Source: Euryodendron excelsum (Eukaryota > Streptophyta > Magnoliopsida > Ericales > Pentaphylacaceae). Taken from it: DNA of 64,000 nt. The first letter of the stretch is position 1; every line of letters starts with the position of its first letter. This document shows positions 24,250 through 36,580 of the stretch, piece by piece. Under the pieces are notes generated by a model. The model had not been told where the DNA came from and searched no databases. It saw nothing but the letters and a program-made list of their open reading frames with translations. A program made the position numbers and the translations under genes. The stretch is from NCBI GenBank assembly GCA_033060915.1, contig CM065379.1, forward strand, positions 29,729,318 to 29,793,317. The letters run 5' to 3'.

Positions 24250-25850
24250 TTTGAAACCAAACTTTCTGAGGAAAAAGCTTAAAAACCGTTAAAAAAATTT
24301 TGAAACGGGGTTTTTGAAGGAGAAAGCCCAAGAAACCAGTTTCAAAATTTTGAAACCAACTTCTTGAGGAAAAGCTTGAAAACCTTTAGAAAAAATTTTG
24401 AACCAGGGTTTTTGAAGGAGAAAACCTGAAAAACCAGCTTGGAAATTTAGAAACCAAACTTTTTGCTTGAAAACCCTTAGAAAAATTTTAAACCAGGATT
24501 TTTGAAGGAGGAAACCCGAAAAACCAGTTTTGAGTTTTGAAACCAAACTTTTTGAGGAAAAAGCTCGAAAACCGTTAGAAAATTTTTGAAACGGGGCTTT
24601 TGAAGGAGAAAGTCCAAAAAACCGGTTTTGAAATATCGAAATCCAACTTTTTGAGGAAAAAGCTTAAAAACCGTTAGAGAATTTTTGAAACGCGGCCTTT
24701 TTGAAGGAGAAAGCCCGAGAGACCGGTTTTGGAATTTCGAAACCAAACTTCTTTTGGGGAAAAGCTTCAAAACCCTTAGAAAAATTTTGAATCGGGGTTT
24801 TTGAAGGAGAAAACCCAAAAAATCGGTTTGGAAACTTCGAAACCAAACTTTTTGAGGAAAAAGCTTGAAAACCGTTAGAACATTTTTGAACCAAGGTTTT
24901 TGAAGGAGAAAACTCGAAAAACCAGTTTCGAAATTTTGAAACCAAACTTTTTGAGGAAAAAGCTTGAAAACCGTTAGAAAAATTTTGAACTGGGGCTTTT
25001 TGAAGGAGCAAGCCCGAGAAACCGGTTTCGAAATTTCGAAACCAAACTTCTTTTGGGGAAAAGATTGAAAACCTTTGGAAAAATTTTGAACCGGGGGTTT
25101 TGAAGGAGAAAACCCGAAAAACTGGTTTGGAAACTTCGAAACCAAACTTTTTGAGGAAGAAGCTTGAAAATCGTTGGAAAATTTTTAAACCAAGGTTTTT
25201 GAAAGAGAAAACCCAAAAAACCGGTTTCGAAATTTTGAAACCAAACTTTTTGAGGAAAAAGCTTGAAAACTGTTAGAAAAATTTTGAACCAAGGTTTTTG
25301 AAGGAGAAAACCCAAAAAACCAGTTTTGAAATTTAGAAACCAAACTTTTTGAGGAAAAAGCTTGAAAACTCATAGAAAATTTTTGAACCAGGGTTTTTGA
25401 AGGAGAAAACCCGAAAAACAAGTTTTTGAAATTTAGAAAGCAAACTTTTTGAGGAAAAAGCTTGAAAACCCATACAAAATTTTTGAACAGGGATTTTTGA
25501 AGGAGAAAACCCGAAAAACCGGTTTGGAAACTTCGAAGCCAAACTTTTTGAGGAAAAAGCTTGAAAACCAGTAGAAAATTTTGAACCAGGGTTTTTGAAG
25601 GAGAAAACTCGAAAAATCGGTTTTTGAATTTGAAAAACCAAACTTCTTTTGGGGAAAATCTTGAAATCCGTTAGAAAAATTTTGAATCGGGGTTTTTGAA
25701 GGAGAAAACTCGAAAAACCGGTTTCAAAATTTAGAAACCAAACGTTTTGAGGAAAAAGCTTGAAAACCCGTAGAAAATTTTTGAACTAGGGTTTTTGAAG
25801 GAGAAAACCCGAAAAAGTGGTTTTTGAACTTTGGAGCCAAACTCTTTTTT
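24250..25850 (-). repeat. ~99-bp tandem array in the hypervariable 3' region
   Basis: About 16 head-to-tail units, each with TTTTTGAAGGAGAAAACCC, then CGAAACCAAACTTTTTGAGG, then AAAAGCTTGAAAACC. The GAGG/GGGG landmark falls at 24554, 24653, 24753, 24854, 24953, 25053, 25153, 25252, 25351, 25451, 25550, 25651 and 25749, a period of 99-100 bp. Units with TTCTTTTGGGGAAAAG occur at 24753, 25053 and 25651, and 24753-25050 and 25053-25350 pair unit by unit, giving a partial 300-bp higher-order period. Since 99 is 33 codons, the array reads as long repetitive frames on minus; these are not genes. Confidence 0.9.
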
Positions 25851-26036
25851 TTTTTTGGGGGGAAAAAGCTTAAAAACCCTTGTAAACCTCTTAACAGGGA
25901 TAGGTGGGGCCCTCGCCCTTCCACTTTTCCTTTCTTTTTTCTTTTTTCTCTTTTCTCTTTTTTTTTCTTCTTTTTTTTTTTTCTCTTTTTTTTCTTCTTT
26001 TCTTTTTTTTCTTTTCTTTCTTTTCTCTTTTTTTGT
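25843..26036 (+). repeat. Pyrimidine-rich (T/CT) low-complexity tract
   Basis: Long T runs broken by C, especially 25921-26033, between the tandem array and the antisense ORF. On the antisense transcript it would lie just upstream of a splice-acceptor-like TTTTTCAG (26107-26114). On the sense transcript it is an A/G tract. Confidence 0.85.
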
Positions 26037-26115
26037 GTATACACTGACACACCTATCTTTGCGCTTTTCACATATAGTAACTGATTGATCCTCTTGAATG
26101 CTGTCATTTTTCAGG

Positions 26116-28008
26116 ATGTCAGAGGCCGGAGGCAACGGTCCGGACAAGAGGCGCCACGGGAAGGTGCCACGGATAGAGCTTGAGGAGGGCGGCAGTAATC
26201 GGGGCAGCTTGGCTAGAGGTAGCAGCCAGAGCGGTCCCTTCACTTCGGGAGTGGGAGCAGAGGAGGGCAATGTAGTCATGTCTCGACTCCGGGCTTGGTA
26301 CGCCAGCTATACTGAGGAGGAGCAGTAGATTTTCTGTAGGGCTTTTGGGTATCTAGGATTGCTTCTTTCCGTGAGACTGAAAGCGGGCTTAGTTGAGGCT
26401 TCGGCCGCCTTCTGGTGCCCAGAGCTGTGTTTATTCCGTTTTAGCGATTTCAAGATGACGCTGACACCTCACGAGTATGGACGCTTGCTAGGTTTGAGGA
26501 GTGGCCAGGAGGGTATAGTAGGCCCAGACTTCCCCCGAGGCTTTATGTCTATTATTTCTGGTCAGTTGGGGCTTAGATGCCAGGCTTTGGATTCGGCCTC
26601 TCACCCTGCTTTTTCGGCACTGGAGGTGGGTTTTTGGTTAGATCACTTTGAGTTTTGTACTGGTCAGACTGCTCATTCTGGTATTTGGCATACTTCCACG
26701 GAGTGACCCATTGCTCGGATGAATGCGCTTGCCCTTATCTTGTTGAGTCTTTTGGTGTTCCCTCGGGGGGATGGTCGGGTGGATGGCAGACTCTGTTCTT
26801 TGTTGTTGTTGATCCGTCGAGGGTATTCTTATGCTCCGTTAGCTGTGGGTGAGACATATGTGAGTTTTTCCTGGTTTCAGAGCGGGGAGGACACCTCTTT
26901 TAGGGGGTCTCGGCCCCTTTTTTAGCTGTGGACGCTTGAGCACTTATTCATTCATCGCATTACTTGTCACATATGGTATCCGGAGGTTGATCCCATTTGT
27001 GCTTTGGTGAGGTCTCAGCAGGAGATTACTGATAGTGTTGACTGCCCCAATTCCCAGATGGCCTGGGTGGCATTTCTTCAGACGAGGAGGTCCAATTTAG
27101 TTTAGTGGTATGTGGGTTTATGTAATGTTGATTTGCTACGAGTATGGACTTCGAGACAGGTTTTTATCCCTTTAATTGGCTTGAGGGGTGTTGTGCCTTT
27201 TTTTGGCATTCGGGTCCTTTGTCAGTTGGGTCAAACGCAAGACGTCCCATATACTACCGTGGTGACAGGGTATCCAACTAATTTTGGCGACGAGGTTCCG
27301 CGAGGCATCGTGACTGAGTTGACAGGGTTGTGGCAGACTTTTGAGGCGCATGATGCTTCGGACAGTCCATTCTCTTTCATTCCGACAGCCACTATTGATT
27401 ACATCAGGTGGTTTCGAGAATATGTTTTGGGGGGTGCTGCGGTCAAGGATCCTCTTCCAGAGTCGCCCCTGCCTCCGGTAGGGTATACTGATCTTTTGGC
27501 TATTGCTACCATTAAGGCGAGGCGCCTACGGAGACTTTATCGCGCTCGCATGTGTGAGTTGGAGACTCAGCTAGAGACGAGCAGAGGCCGAGTGAGTGAT
27601 TTAGAGAGACAGCTAAAGGAGGCATCCAGGGTGAGAGACTTTCCTTTGGTTGATGTTTCCTAGGGACTCAGACGCCCTCTGGGATCCCGAGATACTTCCT
27701 TTTCAGTGGAGGGCGATCCACGGGACACGTTCATAGTCCAATTGAGGGACATGGTGCACACCCTTTCGCAGGAAAGGGATCATCTCCTTGATTGATGTCA
27801 GTGCCATAGGTTGAGCCAGTTATCGACTTCTTCTTTCGGGGCTTCTACCAGTACCGGCCCTTCTGGGGGAGGGTTGGTGGTGCCGCCATTCAGCGAGCAC
27901 GGTCCCCTACCTGCTATCTTTGGTCCCGTGAGTCTTGCCGCTAGGAGCTCGGATGAGGATTCTTCGGATGGAGACGTGGATCGATACATTGTAGTCCCTC
28001 GTCCTTGA
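26116..28008 (+). pseudogene. Antisense extra ORF, DUF7745 / plant-mobile-domain-like, with C-terminal coiled coil
   Basis: One reading frame runs for 1.9 kb on the strand opposite gag-pol, between integrase and the 3' LTR. It has six stops (26326, 26704, 26923, 27103, 27661, 27793) and no frameshift, ending at 28006-28008. I start it at the ATG at 26116, right after a splice-acceptor-like TTTTTCAG; an in-frame ATG at 26098 is the alternative. The N-terminus is low-complexity. The middle carries FRFSDFKMTLTPHEYGRLLGL, the hallmark pattern of the plant DUF7745/PMD family as I recall it, then hydrophobic segments. The tail (27520-27640) is a coiled coil (RMCELETQLETSRGRVSDLE), followed by an acidic Ser-rich end. 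Extra antisense ORFs at this place are known in Tat elements; their function is not established. Confidence 0.75.
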
Positions 28009-29279
28009 CGTGACTGTACCCCTTTTTCTTTTTTCTCCCCTTGATGCTGTGATTCAGGGTGTTTGGCTCTCTTCCAGGATTCCCTGCATTTGTAGATATG
28101 CTTATATTAGATAAATTATTATGGTTTTAGTTATAACAGATCCCACTTTTTCTTTGGAACATGTCACCATCTGCTTGTTCCTGCATCGATTTGTTAGCTT
28201 AGCATGTATTATAGCAGATGTTGTATCTATTGATGAGAACTACTTTCTTGGAATAGGATTTTCCTCGGGGCGTCCTTGGCGGGAGCCCACATGGTTCCTT
28301 CTTCTTGGCCTATTTGATTTCGAAAGAATGCCCTTTTTGACAACCACAATCTCTCCCTGTCTTTTCCTATCATGGCCTGGGAACGATCCATATCGATGGT
28401 TGAGGTGAATTCGAGGATAGTGTGGGAAGTGTTTTTTTTTTGCCCTTTTTGCCATCAGCACCTTTGCAGGTTTTCGCCGACCCTGGCTCTGTTATTTTTG
28501 TGTCTCGGCGCCCTTGCGGGTTTTCACCGTACCAACAGATTTGTATCTTGCCATGCCTCCATCTTTTTACTCGCAACGCTCTTTCAAGTTTTCGCCGCAC
28601 CCTTGGGGTCATGCTCTTTTTTTTTTTTTTTGGGCCTTTAGGGGAACTTTCTCGAAGCTGAGGGAGGGCCTGTTTGTCGAGGCAGCGGCTTGGAGGATTT
28701 GAGATGTTTATCCCTACTCAAGAATCATCATCTTTCTTACATTGGACTCAGCTCAGATTAGGCAGTTTTCATTGATCAGAGAGGACTTTTTGGGTCAGGT
28801 TGTAATGAGGCTAGGTTGCGAATTTTTGAAAGGGATGGTATCAAAGGCTCAAAGCGTTGTGTGGTTTCGGGGGTTTGCCAGTAATCACTTTTTCAGGTCT
28901 TTTCCTTTTATCTGTGGGTTTCTTTTCCTATCCCCTTCTCTTTACACGAATTTGTACTCGTATAGGGCTCATCATTTTTCTTGGTTTTTGCCCTGGTATT
29001 ATTACTGGCACAATCCATTGACTCTCAAGAGGCATCAGTCATTATTTCATTTTCATCACTTTTCATCATCATTTTTTTTTTTACGTATGAAGAACCTTCT
29101 TTCCTCTTCCGTTCTGCTCCTTCATTTGTCTTACCAAATTTGCCTTGACCTGTTTTGGATGGTGATCACCGCATCAAGTTTGTTGGGGGAATGTAATTGG
29201 CTCAGAATGAGGTGATAGCAAAAGGGTATGGTGTATGGAAAATGAATTGATGGCCTGTCATCGTATCAATTTGAAATGC
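28009..29279. other. Spacer between the convergent antisense ORF and integrase
   Basis: The 3' ends of the antisense ORF and of pol face each other here. I find no domain. A 157-codon frame on plus (28742-29215) is T-rich and probably chance. Three degenerate copies of GTTTTCGCCG lie 55-60 bp apart at 28471-28600. T runs occur at 28432 and 28619. Confidence 0.55.
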
Positions 29280-32200
29280 CTAATCCTTATGAATCCCTTT
29301 GCAAGAATTTTGATGATTCAGAAAGGGAACACATTTAATTCCTTTAATTAGAGTGCACGGCCTCCTTTTCATTGTAAATGGACCTCCCTGTTGCTTTGGA
29401 AGAAATTGAGAGTTTCTAGTTTGCACAAAGTAGTGTTTAACTGCATCTGAATTTAAAGGGTTGAGGAATTCCTGCCCATCCATCTCTGCCAGTATTAGTG
29501 CTCCCCCTGTCAAGGCCTTCTTGACTATGAAGGGCCCTTCGTAATTGGGGGCGAACTTTCCCCGAGCCCCTTCTTGGCTGGAAATGATCTTTTTCAAAAC
29601 CAGATCCCCAACCTGGAAAGTTTGGGGTCTCACCTTCTTATGAAATGCCTTAGCTACTTTCCTTTTATAGCACTAAGCGTGGCAGACAGCGGCCAATCGT
29701 TTTTCATCCAGCAGGCATAGTTGAGCGTATCAATCCTTGATCCATTCTGCCTCTTCTAGCTAAGTCTCCATTAGCACCCTCATGGAAGGAATTTCTATCT
29801 CGACCGGGAGCACTGCTTCACTTCCGTAGACCAACTCATACGGTGTTGCCCCAGTAGAGACCGTCATTGTAGTTTGATAAGCCATGAGTGCGAAAGGGAG
29901 CTTCTTATGCCAATCTTTGTAATGGTCAATCATCTTCCGAAGGATCCTCTTGATATTCTTGTTGGCGGCTTCTACTACCCCATTCATTTGCGGCCGGTAG
30001 CCCACCGAGTTTCGGTAAGTGATTTTGAAGTTTTGACATAACCGGGTCATCAAGTCGTTATTCAAGTTGGTAGCATTATCAGTGATGAGTGATTCCGAAA
30101 CCCTATACCGACAGATAATGTGGCTTTTAAGGAATTTGTTCACTACTTTCTTGGTGACATGTGCATAGGATGCGGCTTCGACCCACTTCGTGAAGTAATC
30201 AATGGCAACCAGGATGAACCGGTGTCTGTTTGAGGCTTTTGGAGAGATTGGGCCAATCATATCCATTTCCCACATGGAAAAAGGCCACGGGGCTACCATT
30301 GAATGAAGCTCGACGGGCGGGGCCATGTCCCCGTGTATTTGACATTTGTGACATCAGAGGACGTATCGAACACAATCTGTTTCCATGGTGGTCTAATAAT
30401 ATCCTGTTCTGAGGATCTTTTTGGAGAGAGTATGGCCATTCATGTGGGGCCCACAGGTTGCTTCATGAACTTCCCTCATGATTTCTCCTACTTCCGACGC
30501 ATCAACGCATTTCAAGGGCCCTAGGGGGGATCTTTTGAAAAGCTCATTTCCAACCAGAAAGTATTGAGCCGCCATCTTTCGGATCATCTTCTTATCGTTT
30601 TGTACAGCCTGGGTAGGGAATTCTCCGGTCTGCATGTATCTTTTGATGTCGTAGAACCAGGGTCGTTCGTCTAATTCGGTGGAGGTGTTGAGGCAGTGTG
30701 ACGGGGTATCTCGAACAAAGATTTAAAGGGGAGGGATTTCGAAACCTTTATCAACTTTGATAGCCGCAGCTAGAGTAGCCAAGGCATCAGCAAAACTGTT
30801 TTCAGTCCGAGGAATATGGTGGAAACCTATTTTCTGAAACCTTTGACAGAGGCCCTTGATCTGCTCATGGTAAGGAGAAAGTTTGTCATCTCTGGTCTGG
30901 TACACCTCCTTGGTTTACTGAATCACCAAATCAGAATCCCCGAAGACCGTTAACTCCTCAATCTTCATTTCTAACGCCAATCGCAATCCCAAAATGCAAG
31001 CTTCATATTCAGCAATATTATTGGTGCAGAGGTCGAATTTTATTTTGGACACAATGGGGTAGTGATTGCCCTTCTCGGATACTATAACTGCCCCAATTCC
31101 TACGCCTTTCTTATTTGAAGCTCCATCAAAGTACATTTTCTACCCCAGATCTTCTTGTTTTTTGGCCTCAGACTCACTGTATAGGATGTCTTCATCGGGG
31201 AAGCTAGGATCCATGGGTTGATACTCCTCGACAGGATTCTCTGCCAGGTAATCTGCTATGACGTGCCCTTTAACTGCCTTGCGAGTTGTGAAGACTATGT
31301 CGAATTCAGCCAGAATCATATGCCATCTGGCCACTCTGCTGGAAAGAGTGGGTTTTTTGAATAAGTACTTGACTGGATCTATCTGGGATATGAGGTAAGT
31401 GGTGTGATGCAGCATATAGTGTCTGAGCCGGTGAGATGCCCATGCCAAGGCGTAACAAGTTTTTTCGAGCATGGTGTATTTGACCTCATAGGGTAAAAAC
31501 TTTTTGCTGAGGTAATAAATGGCCTGTTCCCGTCTCCCAGTTTCGTCATGCTGTCCCAAAACACATCCCATTGAGGTCTCGAGGACAGTTAAATACATCA
31601 AGAGGGGCCTTCCCGAGGTTGGTGGTACGAGTACTGGGGGCTTCAAGAGGTACCCTTTAATGGTGTCAAAAACTTGTTGGCATTCTTCATTCCACTCCTT
31701 AGGGGTGTTCTTTTTTAGTAATTTAAAAATTGGCTCGCAGAGGTGAGTCATTTGTGAAATGAATCGGCTGATGAAATTCAACTTGCCCAGAAAGGATCTA
31801 ATTTCGGTCTCTCCCCTCGGAGGTGGCATTTCGATGATTGACTTTATCTTGGCAGGATCCACTTCTATTCCTCTCTTGTTGACAATAAACCCCAACAACT
31901 TCCCAGATGTGACGCCAAAAGTACACTTGGCGGGGTTGAGCTTGAGTTGATACTTGCAGAGCCGATCAAATACTTTTCGTAAATTGATCAAATGGTCCTC
32001 TTGGGCTCTCAATTTGACTATCATGTCATCCACATAAATCTCCACTTCTTTGTGCATCATATCATGGAAGAGAGTGACCATGGCCTTTTAATAGGTTGCC
32101 CCGGCGTTCTTCAACCCAAAGGGCATTACCTTATAGCAATATACTCCCCATGGGGTGATGAAAGCCGTCTTTTCCCGATCTTCCTCAGCTATTTTGATCT

Positions 32201-32886
32201 GATTGTATCCCGAAAACCCATCTATAAAGGAGAACATTCCATGGCCGGCCGCATTGTCTATCAAGATATCTATATGAGGTAATGGGAAATCGTCTTTCGG
32301 ACTGGCCTTGTTGAGATCTCGAAAATCGATACACATCCGGACTTTTCCATCCTTTTTTGGGATTGGGACGATGTTGGCCAACCATTGGGGATATTCGACC
32401 ACTTGCAGGAACCCAGCATGGAACTGCTTGACTACTTCTTCCTTGACTTTCAGACTCCATTCGGGCTTAAGCCTTCGAAACTTTTGCTTTACGGGCTTGA
32501 CTTGCGAATCTAAGGGCAACTAATGTTCAACAATAGATTCATCCAACGCTGGCATGTCCTGGTAAGACCATGCGAAGACATCAATGTAGGCAGTCAGTAG
32601 CTCCAACATTTCCCGGCGTTGCCAATGATCTAATCCTGTCCCTAGCTTGACTTCCTTCGGGGATTCCTTACTTCCCAAATTAATTGTCTCTGTCTCCTCA
32701 ATATTGGGATTTTTGCGATTGTCATGTTTTTCCAACTACTCTAAAATCTCTTCTGGGATCTCATCGGTGTTGTTGACATTAAGTTCAATTCCCAAGCGTT
32801 GATAGTCGAATTCAGTCTCGAAATTGTGATTGGTCAAAATAGGCATTCTTTCGATTAGTTGGCTAAGACGTTGGACGAGCGGGTTC
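29280..32886 (-). pseudogene. Ogre-like pol: RT, RNase H, archaeal-like RNase H, integrase
   Basis: One minus frame throughout, with about a dozen stops and no frameshift. RT: FRDLNKASPKDDFPLP and the catalytic YVDD at 32036-32025. RNase H: YYLSKKFLPYEVKYTMLEK, then HVIADYLAENP. A second, archaeal-like RNase H follows at about 31136-30740: MYFDGASNKKGVGIGAVI, TNNIAEYEA, FGDSDLVIQ, ADALATLAA. It is the signature of the Tat lineage. Integrase: an H-H-C-C zinc region at 30450-30330, then DD35E (Asp22, Asp83, Glu119 of the 30326-29760 segment), and a C-terminal FQVGDLVLKK domain to 29280. Stops include 32736, 32520, 32088, 31140, 30915, 30723, 30393 and 29760. The 5' end is set by the predicted splice acceptor at 32887. 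Confidence 0.92.
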
Positions 32887-35800
32887 CTGATCAGAACAAC
32901 AAGGAGGGTCATTCAATAACAGGGAAGTAATTCTCCTCTTTTATATATAGATATTCCCTACTACAGCTTTTGATTTGAAAATGGAAATTTCAATAGAAAG
33001 ATAGACAAATGACAAAGTTTTAGGGATTTAGAGATGCATGGAGTGTGTCGTGCCCAGATTTTTTACACTCGAGGAATACTCACCCAAGCGGAAAAAATGT
33101 TGTACTCTCTCGTTAGAACTCACCCTCCTAAAAGAATGAGTGCGATTAGGTTTGAATTGAAAATTGATTTGAATAAAGGGTTTTTGAAAAAGATTCGGAG
33201 TTGCCACCTAACTTGATTAAGGTGAGTTAGGTCACCTAAAAACTAAGAATAATCCGAAGACTACACTTAGGGTTTTTGGAAAAAGGTTTTTGAAAATATC
33301 TCCTCAGGAGAGGGTTTTTAAGAAAACAGGTTGTTTGGCAACCTTTGGAAAACATTTAGCCCTTTTTGAAAAATGACTCCTTTTTGGTCTTTGAAAATAG
33401 TGATTCTAAGTTCGAAGGTTGGTTACGTGTAGGGAAGACGCACTAAGCTATCACCCTACCCCGCCCTTTCGGTACCTACATATCAATCTACCCTAGATTC
33501 ACCTATGAGAGTCTTTAATTAACATATTTTCAACCCTATTCACTTTGAAAAACAATGTTTGAAAAGAAACTAACATGATGCATGATATGCAAGTGCAAGT
33601 TAAGAGAATTGAAAAATAGATTTGAAAAGAGATTGATTTGAAATTGATTTGATTTAAAAATAGATTTGAAGAGATGGAATTGAAATTGGAAAGTTTGAAA
33701 ATTGAAAATAGAAATTTTGAAATTGGAATTTTGAAAATAGATTGGAATTTGAGATTTGAAAAATGTGGAGACCGCACCCATGAAGGTGGAATTGAAAGTT
33801 TGAAAAGTATTGTGACCGCACTTATGAAGGTTGCCTACGTATCCCGTTGGGGGAATTAGGTCAATCGTAGTTCGAACAAGAGTCCGATTGAAAATAGAAT
33901 AATTGATTTGAAGAAGGAGATTGAACTGGAAATTGAATTGGAAGATTGAGAGATTGAACTTTGAATAGAGGATTGAAAATTGGAATTTGGAATTTTGGAA
34001 TTGAAAAGATTGAATTTTGATTTGAAAAGATAGAACTTGGAAGAGAGATTTAGACTTATTTTGAAAAGACGAAGGATAAGGAAACCTAGACTTAGGAAAG
34101 AGACTTAGGAAAGATTTGACTCGACTTGGAAGGTTTAGGAGATTAGGAAAGATTAGATTTAGGAAATGTTTGAATTAAGAAAGGTCCGATTTAGGAAAGC
34201 GTCATTTTTGAAAAGTTTCGAAATTAGGAAAGTTTTCATTTTAGGAAAGTTTTGAAATTGGAAAGCTTTGAGTTTAGAAAGTTTTCGAAAAAGGAAAGGT
34301 TTTAGGATTAGGAAAGTTTTGAAATTGGAAAGTTTCGAGTTTAGAAAGTTTTCGAAAAAGGAAAGGTTTTCAGATTAGGAAAGTTCCCAAATTAGGAAAG
34401 TTTTAGATTTGAAAAGATTTTGAAATTAGGAAAGTTTTAGATTTGAAAAGATTTTGAAGTTTTGGAAAGTTTAGAATTTGGAAAGATTTAGGTTTAGAAA
34501 GATTTAACTTGAGAAAGTTTCAAATTTAGAAAGTTTTGAATTTGGAAAGATTTGAAATTTAGAAAGTTTAAGATTTAGAAAGTCTTAGAGTTTTAGAAAA
34601 TCTTAAAATTAGGAAAGGTTTGAGTTTAGGAAAAGTTTGAAAACTTGAATTTGGAAAGTTAAGATTTGGAAAGGGGGTTGAATTAGGAAAGATTTGAAAG
34701 TTGAGTTTTAAAACTTAGGAAAGATTTTATGTTCAAGTTTTGGAAACTTAAGGTTTAGGAAAGTGAAAGTTTAGAAAGGATTTGAATTAAGAAAAAGTTG
34801 GATTAGGAGGGGATTGGATTTGGTTTCTAAAAGAGAAAGTTTGATTTCGTTTCCAAAAATGGAGGATTGAATTTGGTTTCCTAAACGGGAATATTTGATT
34901 CGGTTTTCTAAAGGGAAGATAGGATTTGGCAAGGATTTGGAAAGGGAGGTTCTAGAAACCCTAGTTTTGAAAAATTATAGTTTTGACGTAGAAAAGAGGT
35001 TTTGGAAACATGTATAGTTTGATGTAGAAAACGAGAGGTTTTGGAAACCTAGGTTTGGGCAAAGTTTGAAAACTATGTTTTTGGAAAGAAAATTAGGGTT
35101 TCCTAATTGTTGACTCTAGGGTTTAACTTGGATTCTAAGAAAAGAGTTTTTTGGAAAGTGTGCTTTTGGAAGCAAAGATTTTTAGAAGGAAATCCTAGAG
35201 AGTTTTTGGAAAGTGATTTTTGAGGATATTTGGAAAGAGATTTTAAGAAAAGGAGTTTTTGGAAAGTGAATTTTGAGAGAGTTTTGAAAAGAAGATTTTG
35301 GAAGAAACTTTTGGGAAAGAGTTTTCAGGAAAATGAATTTTTGGGATGATTTTTAGAAAGAAATCCTAGTGAGGAGTTTCTAAAAGGAAGATTTTGAAAA
35401 TAGAGTTTTTAGAAAGATTTTGGAGAGCGTTTTTGGAAAGTGAATTTTAGGGAGAGCATTTTGGAAAGGAGTTGAAAAAGGAAGTTTTGAAAAATAGATT
35501 TTTGTAGAGAGTTTTTAGAAAACAATTTTGGAGAGGAAAGTTTTAGGAAAGTATATCGAAAAAGAGATTTTTAGAAAGAGGGATTTGGAAAAAGAGTTTT
35601 TAGAAGGTGTAAAAACATCTCACTTTCCTAAAGCAATTCTAACCATAAGAGGGCTAGAACCACTTTAGGAAAGCGGTTTTGGAAAACAATAAGATTTGAA
35701 AATATGGACCATATTGGTCACTTTTAATGTAACACTTTCCTAAAGCAACCTTATCCATGGAAAGGCTAGAATCACGCTAGAATTGTGGTTTTGAAAACAA

Positions 35801-36495
35801 GTTTTTGAAAAAGAGATTTTGATGCAATTTTGAAAACAAGTTTGAAAAGTATTTTGAAAACGAGTTCGAAAACGAACTTTGGAAGATGCAAGACTATGAT
35901 ATGCACAATGCAATTTGGGGTCGTGAACATATAAGGCTAAGGCTTCACCACATAATCAAGGGGGCCGGACCCACATGGTCTCTGGTTAGACTAGAAGAAA
36001 GCTCCCGACACGGTGACTCTCCAATAGCCCAATCCTACACATGGACCGGGAATCCCCTTGTTTCAAACATGCAAAGAAAGGGGGGAAAGAGATGGGTGAT
36101 TAAAATAGAGAAAACCCAAGTGGGTTAGGAGAGAGAAGAGAGAAGGGGGAAGTGCGAAAATTTAAATAGAAAGACTACCGTATGTCTTCTTTATTTTACG
36201 CGCCTTGCTTGTCTTCAATCTTCGGTCCTCGTCTTGATCTTCTTCTTCAACCTTCAAGGGTTGTCTTCAAGCTTTAGATGGAAGCTCTTCAAGTCTTCAA
36301 AGGTTGGTTGAAGGCTAGTGTATGAGTGTATGGGGATGTATAGGAGCGTATATGAGGCTAGGGTTTAGTGTAGGGTGGCTAGGGTTTGGGAAACCTAAGA
36401 AAACTAGGGTTTTGGAGGTGCTCGAGCTCTGTATATCGAAATATAGGATTTTTAGGTTGAGTTTGCTGATCCCCTCCACGTTAAATGAGGCTCTG

Positions 36496-36503
36496 TATTT
36501 ATA
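36496..36503 (-). promoter_or_regulatory. TATA box of LTR A3
   Basis: TATAAATA on the minus (sense) strand at the same position as in the other family-A LTRs. Confidence 0.65.
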
Positions 36504-36555
36504 GAGGTTGGACAACACTGGCGCTTGTTGCAGTGGCGCCAGGCCAAAGTTTACA

Positions 36556-36580
36556 CTGGCGCCACTAGGAGTGGCGCCAG
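36556..36580. promoter_or_regulatory. GGCGCC palindrome upstream of the A3 TATA box
   Basis: Perfect inverted repeat with arms CTGGCGCCACT and AGTGGCGCCAG around a 3-bp centre, identical to the one in A1. A second, partly lost copy lies at 36585-36610. Confidence 0.6.

Noticed and set aside
24477..25145. 222-codon and overlapping long frames on minus
   Set aside because: They come from the 99-bp tandem array (33 codons per unit) and are not a protein family.
25724..26279. Lys/Glu- and Phe-rich frames over the T/CT tract
   Set aside because: Low-complexity translation of the pyrimidine tract and tandem repeats.
28742..29215. 157-codon frame on plus between integrase and the antisense ORF
   Set aside because: T-rich and aromatic-rich with no motif; best explained by base composition.
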